Assembly (NCBI RefSeq): GCF_016919165.1
Contig: NZ_JAFFPS010000008.1
Span: 62,001-126,000, forward strand
DNA length: 64,000 nt
From: Leptospira chreensis
GTDB lineage: Bacteria > Spirochaetota > Leptospiria > Leptospirales > Leptospiraceae
Direction: 5' to 3'
The translations under genes were made by a program, and so were the position numbers. The notes below the pieces were generated by a model. The model searched no databases, was not told where the DNA came from, and saw only the letters and a program-made list of their open reading frames with translations. Below are positions 45,244-54,345 of this stretch, in pieces (position 1 is the first letter of the stretch; the number at the start of each line of letters is the position of its first letter).

Positions 45244-47823
45244 ATGACGTTATCCTCCTTCTCTCCGATTCACAAACTAGAAGACTACCGCCCAAACCCA
45301 TGGTTGACTCCTAAGTTAGATCTACGTTTTGATTTAGATTTGCACCTGACAGTTGTCAGGGCTGATTATGAAGTTGTCCTCCAATCAGAAAAAATCGAAC
45401 CTCTCTTTTTGCATGGAGAATCTTTAGAATTTTTATCCCTTAGAATCGATGGAGCCATTGTGGATCCCGAAGATTACGAGGTTTCTCCCACTGGAATTCT
45501 CATTCCCGATCCCCCCAAAGAAAAATTTCGCCTCACTGTAGAAAATCGAATTTGTCCTGCTAAGAATACTTCTCTCGAAGGATTATATAAATCTGGTTCT
45601 ATGTTGTGTACCCAAAATGAACCAGAAGGATTTCGTAAGATCGTTTATTCTATTGATAGACCAGACAATATGATGCGTTTTCGCGTGACCATTTCTGGAG
45701 AGGAAACACTTTTTCCAGTGATGTTGTCGAATGGAAATTTGGTCGGCAACAAACAACTAGAAGGTGGAAAACGAGAAGTAATTTGGGAAGATCCATTTCC
45801 AAAACCATCCTACTTATTTGCTCTTGTGGCAGGGGAATTACAAGAAACCCAAGATTCCTTTATTACAAAATCCGGAAGAGAAATTACCCTTAAGATATTC
45901 ATTGAAAAAGGAAACGAGGAGAAGGTAGGTTTTGCTTTTGATTCTTTGAAAAAAGCAATGAAGTGGGATGAAGATACCTTTGGATTAGAATATGATTTAG
46001 ATTTATTTATGATTGTGGCAGTGGAAGATTTCAATATGGGTGCTATGGAAAATAAGGGACTCAATCTCTTTAACGCCAAACTCGTACTCGCCAATAAAAA
46101 ATCCGCTACCGATGAAAGTTTTGAAGCCATCCTTGCTGTGATTGCTCATGAATACTTTCACAATTGGACGGGAAACCGGGTCACACTCCGCAATTGGTTC
46201 AATCTAACTTTGAAAGAAGGACTCACTGTATTTCGGGACCAATGGTTTACAGAAGATATGACAGATCCTGCGGTCAAACGGATCAAAGATGTATTGTTTT
46301 TGAAAGAGTTCCAATTTCCGGAAGACCAAGGCCCCATGTCTCATCCCATCCTTCCTAAAACTTATAAGGAAATGAATAATTTTTATACAGTGACTGTATA
46401 TGAAAAAGGAGCAGAAGTCATTCGGTTGATCTCGGAGCTTATCGGTCGGGAGAATTTCAAAAAAGGATTACAACTCTACCTTTCTAAATACGACGGACAA
46501 GGGGTGACCTTTGAAGAATTTGTTTCTTCTATGGAAGAAGTCATTGGTTCCTCCATTCCTTATCTTCGCAATTGGTACCACCGTAGTGGCACTCCTTTAT
46601 TATCCGTCAAAGAAACTTATTCCAAAGATACAAACGAATGGATTTTGGAACTCGCCGATACTGGATCCAGCGAATATCCGTTAGTTTTTTCTAATTCTTT
46701 TGCGGTATTTGATAGGGAAGGAAGATTACTGACAGAAGAAAAACGTGTGATGTCCGGTGCCCGCGACCAGATTCGAATGCCAGCCCTTGACAACAAGGGA
46801 ACGAAACCCATTGTTTCTTTGTTTCGTTCTCTTTCGAGTCCTGTGCGTTTGGATTACAAACAATCAGAAGAAGAAATCAAAATTTTAGCCAAAGTAGAAA
46901 CTGATGGGGTCTCTCGATTTTTTGCCTTTCAGAATCTAATCTTTGAATGGTTTCGTCAGTCGATCCTTCTCGGGAAAGAGGAAAACTTCGAAGCCATACT
47001 AGAAACCATTGGAGAGTCCTTTGGGAGAAATTGGGATAAAACTTACCATAGTTTTTATCTTTCCTTTCCTGGACTCGCACAGATTAGCGAAAGTATCGGT
47101 TGTTATGAATTCACTAAAATTCAAAACTTAAGAGTTTGGGCCATCCAATCCATCTCTACAACCTTTACAAAAGAATTCCAAAATCTATTGGAAGAAAATC
47201 GGAAAACCATTCCTGTGCAAACCAAAGAGGAGATTGGGAAACGTCGATTGAAAAATATTGCTCTTTATTATCTTCTACATGATCCTTCTAAAAAGTTTGA
47301 ACGATTGGCGGTTTTGGAACAAAGAGAAGCCAAACATATGAGCGAAGAAGTTTCTGCTATGAAGTTTCTTTTGGAAGTGGATTCCAAAGAGAAAGAGGCT
47401 TCTGTGAATTTATTTTTTGATAAATGGAAACAAGATCATTTGGTTTTGGATGTTTGGTTTGCCGCTCAGGTGGCTACCGGCGAAGACAGATGTACACTTG
47501 CGGAACGTTTAGAGAATCATCCACAGTTTAACATTCGTAATCCGAATAAGGTTCGGTCTTTGTACTTTAGTTTGGCAAGAAATCCACTTACATTTCATAA
47601 ACAAGATGGAAGTGGGTATATCTTTCTCGCAGAACGAATCAAAAGATTGAATGAAATCAATCCGCAAATGGCCGCAGCTCTCACAAAACTTTTTTCCCCT
47701 GTTTCGAAACAAAAAGGGGATTTGCCAAAGATTGCCAAAAAAGAATTGGAAGGTTTGTCTAACCTCCCCAACCTTTCTAAGGAACTGGGGGAAGTTGTGG
47801 GAACCATTCTTAATTCACTTTAG
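45244..47823 (+). CDS. pepN: Aminopeptidase N (M1 family)
   Basis: A zinc metallopeptidase of 859 residues that removes N-terminal amino acids from peptides in the cytosol. The GAMENKG exopeptidase motif and HEYFHNWTGNRVT (HExxH with Glu 18 residues later in LKEGLTVFRD) are intact. The long C-terminal helical domain is as in E. coli PepN, which has 870 residues. AAGGAGG directly precedes the ATG. It overlaps the convergent fadD by 4 bases. Confidence 0.96.
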   Translation: MTLSSFSPIHKLEDYRPNPWLTPKLDLRFDLDLHLTVVRADYEVVLQSEKIEPLFLHGESLEFLSLRIDGAIVDPEDYEVSPTGILIPDPPKEKFRLTVENRICPAKNTSLEGLYKSGSMLCTQNEPEGFRKIVYSIDRPDNMMRFRVTISGEETLFPVMLSNGNLVGNKQLEGGKREVIWEDPFPKPSYLFALVAGELQETQDSFITKSGREITLKIFIEKGNEEKVGFAFDSLKKAMKWDEDTFGLEYDLDLFMIVAVEDFNMGAMENKGLNLFNAKLVLANKKSATDESFEAILAVIAHEYFHNWTGNRVTLRNWFNLTLKEGLTVFRDQWFTEDMTDPAVKRIKDVLFLKEFQFPEDQGPMSHPILPKTYKEMNNFYTVTVYEKGAEVIRLISELIGRENFKKGLQLYLSKYDGQGVTFEEFVSSMEEVIGSSIPYLRNWYHRSGTPLLSVKETYSKDTNEWILELADTGSSEYPLVFSNSFAVFDREGRLLTEEKRVMSGARDQIRMPALDNKGTKPIVSLFRSLSSPVRLDYKQSEEEIKILAKVETDGVSRFFAFQNLIFEWFRQSILLGKEENFEAILETIGESFGRNWDKTYHSFYLSFPGLAQISESIGCYEFTKIQNLRVWAIQSISTTFTKEFQNLLEENRKTIPVQTKEEIGKRRLKNIALYYLLHDPSKKFERLAVLEQREAKHMSEEVSAMKFLLEVDSKEKEASVNLFFDKWKQDHLVLDVWFAAQVATGEDRCTLAERLENHPQFNIRNPNKVRSLYFSLARNPLTFHKQDGSGYIFLAERIKRLNEINPQMAAALTKLFSPVSKQKGDLPKIAKKELEGLSNLPNLSKELGEVVGTILNSL

Positions 47824-49694
47824 TTGTACATTGATTTGATGAGATCTTTGTATTTGTCGTGAATGATGTTTCTTTTCATTTTAAAAAGATTGGTGAGTTC
47901 ATCTCCCACTTCCATGGCTTTCGGTAAAAACCGGAAGTCAGAGAGTTTCTCAAAAGATTTAAATCCATTTTCTGAAGATATTTGTTTTTTGATGATATTT
48001 TGATAATACAATCGGACTTCTTTGTTTTGGTTTAGGTCTTCGCCTTCTTTGGGATTTAGACCTGCTTCTTTCATCCGATCTTTATCCGGCCAAACGAGAG
48101 CCGTGAGTGACTTTTGGTCTTGGCCGACTACAATCACTTGGTTGATGAGAGCATTTTCTAAAAGTAGATTTTCGATGGGAACTGGCTCTACGTTTTCACC
48201 ACCTAGTAATACAATGGTATCTTTGACACGGCCACGAACAGAAAGTGTATCGTTAAAGGAAATGAATCCAAGGTCTCCTGTATTCATCCAACCGTCGTTG
48301 ATCGTCTTCGCAGTGGCTTCTTCATTTTTGTAGTAGCCTTTCATGACCTGAGGCCCTTTGATATGGATGACACCCATTTTCCCTTTCGGAACAGATTCCC
48401 CTTGTTCATTGACTATTTTAACAGCCGTTCCATCTGGCCATTTTCCCACCGATCCTTGAACTACCTTTCCTACAGAACGAACGGAAATGATGGGAGCACA
48501 TTCGGTCATTCCATAACCTTCATAAACTGGGATTCCGATCACGTTAAAAAACTCATCCACATGAGCGGGAAGGGCTCCCCCACCAGATATAGTTCCTGTT
48601 AGGTGGCCACCCAATACATCCCGAATTTTGGAAAACACAAGTCCATCTAAAACCTTAGCGAGTAAATACAAATTCAAAACATATCCAAGGGATACTGCTG
48701 TGTTCTTTGCTCGTTCAAATGGAGATTCTTCTTTGGTAAGGAGTTTGTTTCCAGCTAGATAGTCTTGTCCGTCTTTGAACTTTTTACAAATATCATAAGC
48801 GAAATCAAAAAGTTTGCGTTTGTTTTCCGGTGCCTTCTCTAACTTCTGTTTGATGCCAAGGTATAGGTTTTCCCAGAGCCTGGGAGCGGAAGCCATAAAA
48901 CTAGGTTTGATTTTTTGAAAGTCGTCTCGCAGATCCCGAATGTTGGTATAAGCGATGGAGGCTCCTTCTGCAATGATCGCATAGTCGATGGCACGTTCAA
49001 AGATATGCCAAACAGGAAGAATGGAAAGAGTGCGATCGGAACTCTTTAATCCCACTCGGGCGGGAACTTTTACCACGTTGTAGACCATATTTTGGTGGGA
49101 GAGCATCACACCTTTCGGCATTCCTGTGGTTCCTGAAGTATAAATGATGGTAAATAGGTCGTCCGGTTTGACTTGTTTGGACCGGAGTTCAAGTGATGGT
49201 AAGTTTTTACGAAGTGGTTCGCCATCGGCAATCAGTGTATCCATGGGGATCGCTAAGTTGTCTTTGGATTTGAATCCTGGATCTAAGATGATGACCTTTT
49301 CTACTTTGGTATTGGAAAGGACAGGTTTCAAACTATCGTATAGTTTTTCGTGTTCTACAAAACAATACTTACTTTCTGAGTGGCTGAGGATGTATTCAAT
49401 TTCTTGTGCTGTCGAGTCGGAACCACGAGGAACATTGATGGCTCCGTTTAACAGAGTGGCGATGTCGGCAATGGCCCATTCGGTTCTGTTGTCTGCCATA
49501 AGGCCCACTCGGTCTCCCGGTTGGAGGCCCAATTGTAAAAGAGAGAGGGCTAAGTTTTCCGCTTTGTGAAAGATATCTGAGAAGGTACGACCAATAAAGT
49601 TTTTTCCCGCATCCTTTCCAAGGAACATTTCCTTGGATCCATAAGTCCGGTTTGCATAATAAAAAACATCATTCAGGGTCGTAAAATTTTTCAT
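47820..49694 (-). CDS. Long-chain fatty acid-CoA ligase (AMP-binding)
   Basis: A 624-residue adenylate-forming enzyme. The AMP-binding signature is IIYTSGTTGMPKGVML, then YGMTECAPIIS, and WMNTGDLGFI. The C-terminal GRVKDTIVLLGGENVEP is the hinge and catalytic loop. The form matches the FAA1/FadD15-like long-chain acyl-CoA synthetases. It activates imported or recycled fatty acids, the main carbon source of leptospires. Confidence 0.93.
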   Translation of the reverse strand: MKNFTTLNDVFYYANRTYGSKEMFLGKDAGKNFIGRTFSDIFHKAENLALSLLQLGLQPGDRVGLMADNRTEWAIADIATLLNGAINVPRGSDSTAQEIEYILSHSESKYCFVEHEKLYDSLKPVLSNTKVEKVIILDPGFKSKDNLAIPMDTLIADGEPLRKNLPSLELRSKQVKPDDLFTIIYTSGTTGMPKGVMLSHQNMVYNVVKVPARVGLKSSDRTLSILPVWHIFERAIDYAIIAEGASIAYTNIRDLRDDFQKIKPSFMASAPRLWENLYLGIKQKLEKAPENKRKLFDFAYDICKKFKDGQDYLAGNKLLTKEESPFERAKNTAVSLGYVLNLYLLAKVLDGLVFSKIRDVLGGHLTGTISGGGALPAHVDEFFNVIGIPVYEGYGMTECAPIISVRSVGKVVQGSVGKWPDGTAVKIVNEQGESVPKGKMGVIHIKGPQVMKGYYKNEEATAKTINDGWMNTGDLGFISFNDTLSVRGRVKDTIVLLGGENVEPVPIENLLLENALINQVIVVGQDQKSLTALVWPDKDRMKEAGLNPKEGEDLNQNKEVRLYYQNIIKKQISSENGFKSFEKLSDFRFLPKAMEVGDELTNLFKMKRNIIHDKYKDLIKSMYN

Positions 49695-49725
49695 TGATCG
49701 TGTATTCTCCGTAGGAGAACGACTA

Positions 49726-51204
49726 TCATTGTTTTTTTTGTTTATTCAAGTAATATTTTCTTTTGTGCGTTTTCCCGTTAGGGGATTCAAAGAATCGTTC
49801 AAAGAAAGGATCGGAATCCATTTGTTCCATCAAATCAAAATCATACAATAAGGCTTGGTGGGTCCAAAGATTTCCTTCTTGTTCTCTGTTTGTGGCAAAG
49901 GAGGCTCTGCCTAATTTGTAGTAAACTACTGGTAAAAATTCACGTTCCCCACCGAGGATTTGTGCTCGTTTTAAATTGGTATAGGCATCCTCATAACGTC
50001 CAAGACTCATTTCACAGGAACCTCTATAGTAGAAGAGAAAAAAACGAGGGTAGGCTGTGAGTCGGCGACTATTCAATTTTTCTAAACTGGCCAAACAAGA
50101 GTTAGGGTCTTTATCCATAAATTGAGAATAGGCCAAATTCATTAAAATTTCTGGACTGATCTCGCCGTGGGTTTTGCGATAAATTTCAGCTGTTTTTTGG
50201 TAACTATCTTTAGCTGTTTTATAATCCCCAATTACATATAAATAATAATAAGATTTGTAGATGAGTACATCCAAAGAATCGGATTCACAAGCTCTATAAG
50301 AAAAAAACTCATCTAAGGTTTTGGTAAAAGAAACAAAATCTCTTTCGTTGTATTCGATGTTTGCAATTTTTTTTAAGAGAGAACAGGTTCGGGAAGTTCC
50401 ATTGGATACTTCCTTTTTGTATTCTTTTAGAGATTTTCGATACGCTTTTAAAGCCTCAGTAAACTTTTGGTGAGATTCTAACTCGATGGCTTCTCTTTCT
50501 TCTTTTTCACCCACTCCTTCGCAGTAGGATTCTTTTCCATTTTCATAATGACAAATTCGCTCTCGAAATCCATTTTCATTGGAATCGTATTCTACCCGAA
50601 CCAGTTGGCAATTTTTGAAATACCACCATTCATCCATGGCACCGAAATCATTTTTATCTTTTGTGATTTCTTTGGGGCAACCTGATTGAGAGTAATAAGT
50701 GAAACTATCTTTTTTGCCGTTTTTGGTTTCGTCCTCTTCGGTTAAAAACAATTGTCCTTTGGAATCATAATAATCCCAACGATAAGGGAAAAATTCTTCC
50801 TCGTTCAAAAAGAAAGAAAGTTTCAAAAGAGAACTTCCTTCCTTCCAACCCGAAAAACAAGAAAAGGAAAGTTTTCCGCTGAGGAAGTTTTGCGCCGGAT
50901 CTCCGTATAAATCGGTTAGGTGAGATCTGATGTCTTCTTTGAATCGGGGGTAAGGGTAGTTTGTATGATACTTATCCAAATACTTTTGGCAGAACCAAAA
51001 AACTTCATGGTTGAGAGATTCTTTATGAAGGATTCCCGGAATTTCACCACCCAATCGAAAACTAAATCGTTTGGGGCTATGGTCAGAAATTTCGAATTTT
51101 TCTTTTGTGTTTTGAACTGCTTTCCAATAATCCTCTAAGAGATTGGCACTTAAAGGAAAACAAAACAAAACTAAGGTTGTGAAACTTAAGTATAAAAATC
51201 TCAA
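49726..51204 (-). CDS. Exported TPR-repeat protein
   Basis: Not a recognised family apart from the TPRs. The 492-residue product starts at TTG in an overlap with the YopX-like gene. It has a signal peptide (LYLSFTTLVLFCFPLSANLL), a 220-residue N-terminal domain with repeated toxin/MORN-like strands (YRWDYYDSKGQLFLTEED; WWYFKNCQLVRVEYDSN), and a C-terminal TPR set. Likely periplasmic. Confidence 0.72.
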   Translation of the reverse strand: MRFLYLSFTTLVLFCFPLSANLLEDYWKAVQNTKEKFEISDHSPKRFSFRLGGEIPGILHKESLNHEVFWFCQKYLDKYHTNYPYPRFKEDIRSHLTDLYGDPAQNFLSGKLSFSCFSGWKEGSSLLKLSFFLNEEEFFPYRWDYYDSKGQLFLTEEDETKNGKKDSFTYYSQSGCPKEITKDKNDFGAMDEWWYFKNCQLVRVEYDSNENGFRERICHYENGKESYCEGVGEKEEREAIELESHQKFTEALKAYRKSLKEYKKEVSNGTSRTCSLLKKIANIEYNERDFVSFTKTLDEFFSYRACESDSLDVLIYKSYYYLYVIGDYKTAKDSYQKTAEIYRKTHGEISPEILMNLAYSQFMDKDPNSCLASLEKLNSRRLTAYPRFFLFYYRGSCEMSLGRYEDAYTNLKRAQILGGEREFLPVVYYKLGRASFATNREQEGNLWTHQALLYDFDLMEQMDSDPFFERFFESPNGKTHKRKYYLNKQKKQ

Positions 51205-51581
51205 GATTTACTTTTTAGATACAAATCGAACAAAATGGGATTTTCGTAAGGGTTTCCTACTTTGCGGATAGAAAATAATTGGAGGAGCGGTGGTCCATTT
51301 TCTATGTAAAAAGCACCGTGTTCATTGTTGTACCGTATAATGCCTGTATGTTGGGTTAAATTTCCCCCTTTGGCAACGGTATGTTCGATGATGTCTTCTT
51401 CGAATAAGTCTTTGTCGTATTTGTCTTTTAAACCGGTAAAACTATTAACAATATAATTGTCTTCGTTAGGGATGGGTTGTCCAAATTTCAAAAGTTTCCC
51501 TTCGAGGGTTAGACTAAAGCCTTTCTGAGTGAATTCTTTTTCTTGTTTGTCCCAAACTCGGAACCGAATTGTGAATGCCAT
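51201..51581 (-). CDS. YopX-like domain protein
   Basis: A 126-residue protein. FRVWDKQEKEF, then FTGLKDKYDKDLFEEDIIEH, TGIIRYNNEHGAFYI and KVGNPYENPILF match the YopX family pattern seen in phage and plasmid proteins (FRVWDKE, TGLKDKNGKEIYEGDIV, GNIYENPEL). I set the start at the ATG at 51581. A phage-type gene in a chromosomal setting is unusual. It overlaps the TPR gene by four bases and is divergent from parA. Confidence 0.75.
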   Translation of the reverse strand: MAFTIRFRVWDKQEKEFTQKGFSLTLEGKLLKFGQPIPNEDNYIVNSFTGLKDKYDKDLFEEDIIEHTVAKGGNLTQHTGIIRYNNEHGAFYIENGPPLLQLFSIRKVGNPYENPILFDLYLKSKS

Positions 51582-51675
51582 AACTGAACCCAAATTAAGT
51601 ACTACGAAGTCCTTTCCAAGGAAAATTCAAAAAAAATCAGTGGCCAAAGGAAGAATTCAGAGAATTCTATGCCCC

Positions 51676-52449
51676 ATGAAGGTCATCTCTGTTTCCAATA
51701 TTAAGGGGGGAAGTGGGAAATCCACGACGGCAGCCCACTTGGCCTGTGCTCTTGCCCGGCGAGGAAAAACCCTGGTTGTAGATATGGACATGCAAGGGGA
51801 CTTGACTGACTACTGTTTGCCCGATTTGGATCTCGCAAAGTTGGAAGAATCCAATGTCATGACGGTTTTACTCGGAATGAAACGGATGACAGATTGCATT
51901 CGCGAAACCAAACAATTCGATGTTTTGCCTTCCACTCTCAGTTTGGCCAAACTCACCAAATACAATCCCGATTCCAGTAGCCTTTGTTTGCAATTCAAAC
52001 GTGCTTTAGACGAGGTTCGTAGTATATATAAATTTGTGATTATCGATACTCCAGGTTCTGCCAAACATGAACTCACCACTGCCATTTATAATTCTGAACT
52101 CATTCTGATTCCTGTAACTCCGAGTAAGTGGACGATCCGTGCAGTGAATTTGCTTCTAGATGAAATCACACAAACAGAAACTATTTTTAGCCAAAAGAAA
52201 AAAACTGCCTTTGTTCCCTCTTGGTTTGGCCCTTCCAAAAAACATAGAGAACTTCTCGAACGGCTCAAACAAATTGAAGAGATTCCTTGTTTGGGAGAGA
52301 TTCCCAAATCAGAATCCATCAAAACCAAAACAGAAAAACAAGAACCATTAAAGAAAGATAGCAATGCTTGGCATGCCTTTGATCGTTTGGCAGACGAATC
52401 CATTTCCCTTGTGGATCCTGAAAATTCGATTCTTTCGCTAAAACCTTAA
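51676..52449 (+). CDS. Orphan ParA-family ATPase
   Basis: A 257-residue deviant Walker ATPase: KGGSGKSTTAAHLA (two Lys), VVDMDMQGDLT, and VIIDTPGSAKHELTTAI. It starts at ATG 51676. No parB is adjacent and no parS-like palindromes are visible, so it is not the chromosome partition pair. Such orphan ParA proteins position plasmids, chemoreceptor arrays or other cargo. A long upstream extension of the frame is not likely to be coding. Confidence 0.88.
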   Translation: MKVISVSNIKGGSGKSTTAAHLACALARRGKTLVVDMDMQGDLTDYCLPDLDLAKLEESNVMTVLLGMKRMTDCIRETKQFDVLPSTLSLAKLTKYNPDSSSLCLQFKRALDEVRSIYKFVIIDTPGSAKHELTTAIYNSELILIPVTPSKWTIRAVNLLLDEITQTETIFSQKKKTAFVPSWFGPSKKHRELLERLKQIEEIPCLGEIPKSESIKTKTEKQEPLKKDSNAWHAFDRLADESISLVDPENSILSLKP

Positions 52450-52473
52450 TTATAGAATCCTATTTAACTAAGA

Positions 52474-53838
52474 TTAGGTTTTTGTTTTTTGAATTCGTTT
52501 AGTCGATTGGCTTTTTTTACGTTCCTTGGCAATGTTTTGGATGTGTTTGGCAAACCCTGGATGGTGTTTTAGGATTTCTGCGAACCTATCTTTTCCTAAG
52601 GTATACACATCACAATAAGATCCTGCTTTGATCGTTGCGGTTCGCAAAGAATCATCTATCAAACTCATTTCTCCAAAAAAAGATCCAGAGTTCAGAGTGG
52701 CGAGTAACTCACCCGATTTTTCTTTGAGTACTTCCACATGACCTTTGGATAGAAAATACATATTGTGCGGAACATCGCCCTCTTTAAAAATGATATCTCC
52801 CTTCATATAGAAGGCTGGCTTTAATTCCAAAACCACTTCTCTTTTTAATTCTTCCGGAGCATTTTTAAAAAAGGGAACTACGGAAATCAAATGGTTGTGC
52901 AAAAAAAGTGACACATCAATTTTAATTCCGGAAGGAAGGTTGTCCCAAATTTCTGTTTCATCAATCCCGTGTTTGTTTTCCCAAAGATTGACATAGTAGG
53001 AACGAATGCGATTAGCGAGGTGGGGTGGTAGTTTTTTATATTTAATGAAACTATCTATGGTGTTTAGTTTTTCTTGAAAGGTAACACGGGAGACATCTAG
53101 GTTCGATAATAGTGTAGCAATATTACCAATCACATAACCATAAATACCGACTCCTAAAATCATCACACCCATTGTATATACCGTCTGTTTGTTGGTTATG
53201 GGAGTGATGTCTCCATAACCAATAGTGGTAAGAGTGGTCACAGACCAGTAGAGGGCTCGGATGTATCTTGTTGTTATATCTTTGTCTGGTAAAAATTCAG
53301 GACCCAGTTGGATCCAACCGCAAGCCACCCAGTGGGCAAATAGACTTGTCCAATACACAAAGAAGATTAGGCGGAAGGTCATGGGGTTGATCACTTCTAC
53401 CAATTTGAACCGGTCATCCGAGTCCGCACCGAGGGCAAGGAGGCGGAGTGATTTGAATAGTTCAAAGACACGAACCGACCTCAATAGCCGCAAAATTTTT
53501 AAGCTATCAGTCACTCCAAAGTATTGAAAGAAAAATCCACCAAAAAGATCGAAGGGAAAAGCAGATAAAAAATCGATGAGGAACCAGGTACGTAAGTAGG
53601 TTTTGGTAACAATCTTGCGATTGTGAATCAGAAGGCGGTCTTTTAGAATCGCCGTATTAAAATTCAAAATGACATCGATCCCAAATACAATTTGGATGAA
53701 CCGTTCGAAGTAATTGACCCCGGCGGAAAGTTTATAATGAAAGACCAGTCGAATCGGAACTTCTATGGCGAAGTAAGTGATACAAATAAAAACAAAAAGA
53801 TCCCAGATTCGTTTGTATGGAGAATTGGGATGGATCAT
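52474..53838 (-). CDS. Cyclic nucleotide-gated potassium channel
   Basis: The 454 residues have six membrane spans, an Arg-rich S4-like helix (SLKILRLLRSVRVFELF), the pore with filter TTIGYGD, and a C-terminal cyclic-nucleotide-binding domain (DVPHNMYFLSKGHVEVL, GSFFGEMSLIDDSLRTATI). The FGE-xx-L and RTATI phosphate-binding cassette is intact, so cAMP or cGMP should bind. The layout is like HCN/CNG/KAT channels. Divergent from ybaB. Confidence 0.9.
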   Translation of the reverse strand: MIHPNSPYKRIWDLFVFICITYFAIEVPIRLVFHYKLSAGVNYFERFIQIVFGIDVILNFNTAILKDRLLIHNRKIVTKTYLRTWFLIDFLSAFPFDLFGGFFFQYFGVTDSLKILRLLRSVRVFELFKSLRLLALGADSDDRFKLVEVINPMTFRLIFFVYWTSLFAHWVACGWIQLGPEFLPDKDITTRYIRALYWSVTTLTTIGYGDITPITNKQTVYTMGVMILGVGIYGYVIGNIATLLSNLDVSRVTFQEKLNTIDSFIKYKKLPPHLANRIRSYYVNLWENKHGIDETEIWDNLPSGIKIDVSLFLHNHLISVVPFFKNAPEELKREVVLELKPAFYMKGDIIFKEGDVPHNMYFLSKGHVEVLKEKSGELLATLNSGSFFGEMSLIDDSLRTATIKAGSYCDVYTLGKDRFAEILKHHPGFAKHIQNIAKERKKSQSTKRIQKTKT

Positions 53839-53917
53839 AGATTCAGTATCGACAAAGACATGTTTTATATTTGCCTTCTTTTAAAGAAAAATAATCCTGA
53901 AAGGAAAAGAGGTGCTT

Positions 53918-54238
53918 ATGTTCGGTGGAGCGGGCGGAAACAAGTTTGATATGCTCAAACAGATGAAAAAGATGAGATCGCAGGTGAAAACCATGGAAAA
54001 GGAACTTGCCGGTCTCAATTTTGTAGGAATTTCCAAAAACAAACTTCTATCTGTGACTTTGGATGGAAAATTCCAAATGAAATCCATTCAAATCGAAGAT
54101 GAATTGATTGATAAAAAAGATAAAAATCTTCTAGAAAAGTCCATCCAAGAAGCCTATACCAAGGCCTTACAGGATGCGCAGGCTGGGGCCGCAAAACAGA
54201 TGCAAGCTATGGGTGGATTCCCTGGTCTTGGAATGTAA
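53918..54238 (+). CDS. YbaB/EbfC family nucleoid-associated protein
   Basis: A small DNA-binding protein of 106 residues. It has a coiled N-terminal helix (MLKQMKKMRSQVKTMEKEL), strands LNFVGISKNKLLSVTLDGK and a C-terminal helix ending with a Gly/Met-rich tail. The family binds DNA and often sits beside recR or dnaX, neither of which is here. ATG 53918 is preceded by AGAGG. Confidence 0.92.
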   Translation: MFGGAGGNKFDMLKQMKKMRSQVKTMEKELAGLNFVGISKNKLLSVTLDGKFQMKSIQIEDELIDKKDKNLLEKSIQEAYTKALQDAQAGAAKQMQAMGGFPGLGM

Positions 54239-54267
54239 CTCGAATCATTCTAGATCTTAAAATAGAA

Positions 54268-54289
54268 AAGCCTACAAAAATGTAGGCTT
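54268..54289 (+). terminator. Perfect hairpin downstream of ybaB
   Basis: AAGCCTACA (54268-54276), loop AAAA, TGTAGGCTT (54281-54289). A perfect 9-bp stem; the T-run is only two bases. It may act with the second hairpin. Confidence 0.55.
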
Positions 54290-54301
54290 ACTAAAACAAC
54301 C

Positions 54302-54331
54302 AAAGGGATCCAGAATCGGATCCCTTTTTTT
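54302..54331 (+). terminator. Intrinsic terminator between ybaB and the OmpA-like gene
   Basis: AAAGGGATCC (54302-54311), loop AGAATC, GGATCCCTTT (54318-54327) then more T. It serves ybaB on the plus strand and can serve the convergent OmpA-like gene, since the left arm is A-rich. Confidence 0.85.
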
Positions 54332-54345
54332 ATGTCTTAAAACTC

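Noticed and set aside
49705..49719. A 6-3-6 palindrome (TTCTCC-GTA-GGAGAA) ahead of fadD.
   Set aside because: It includes the probable ribosome site of the gene and is too short for a confident regulatory claim, though a role in translation control is possible.
51676..52449. Reading ParA as the chromosome-partition ParA with a replication origin nearby.
   Set aside because: No parB, parS, dnaA or gidA genes and no DnaA-box cluster are visible.
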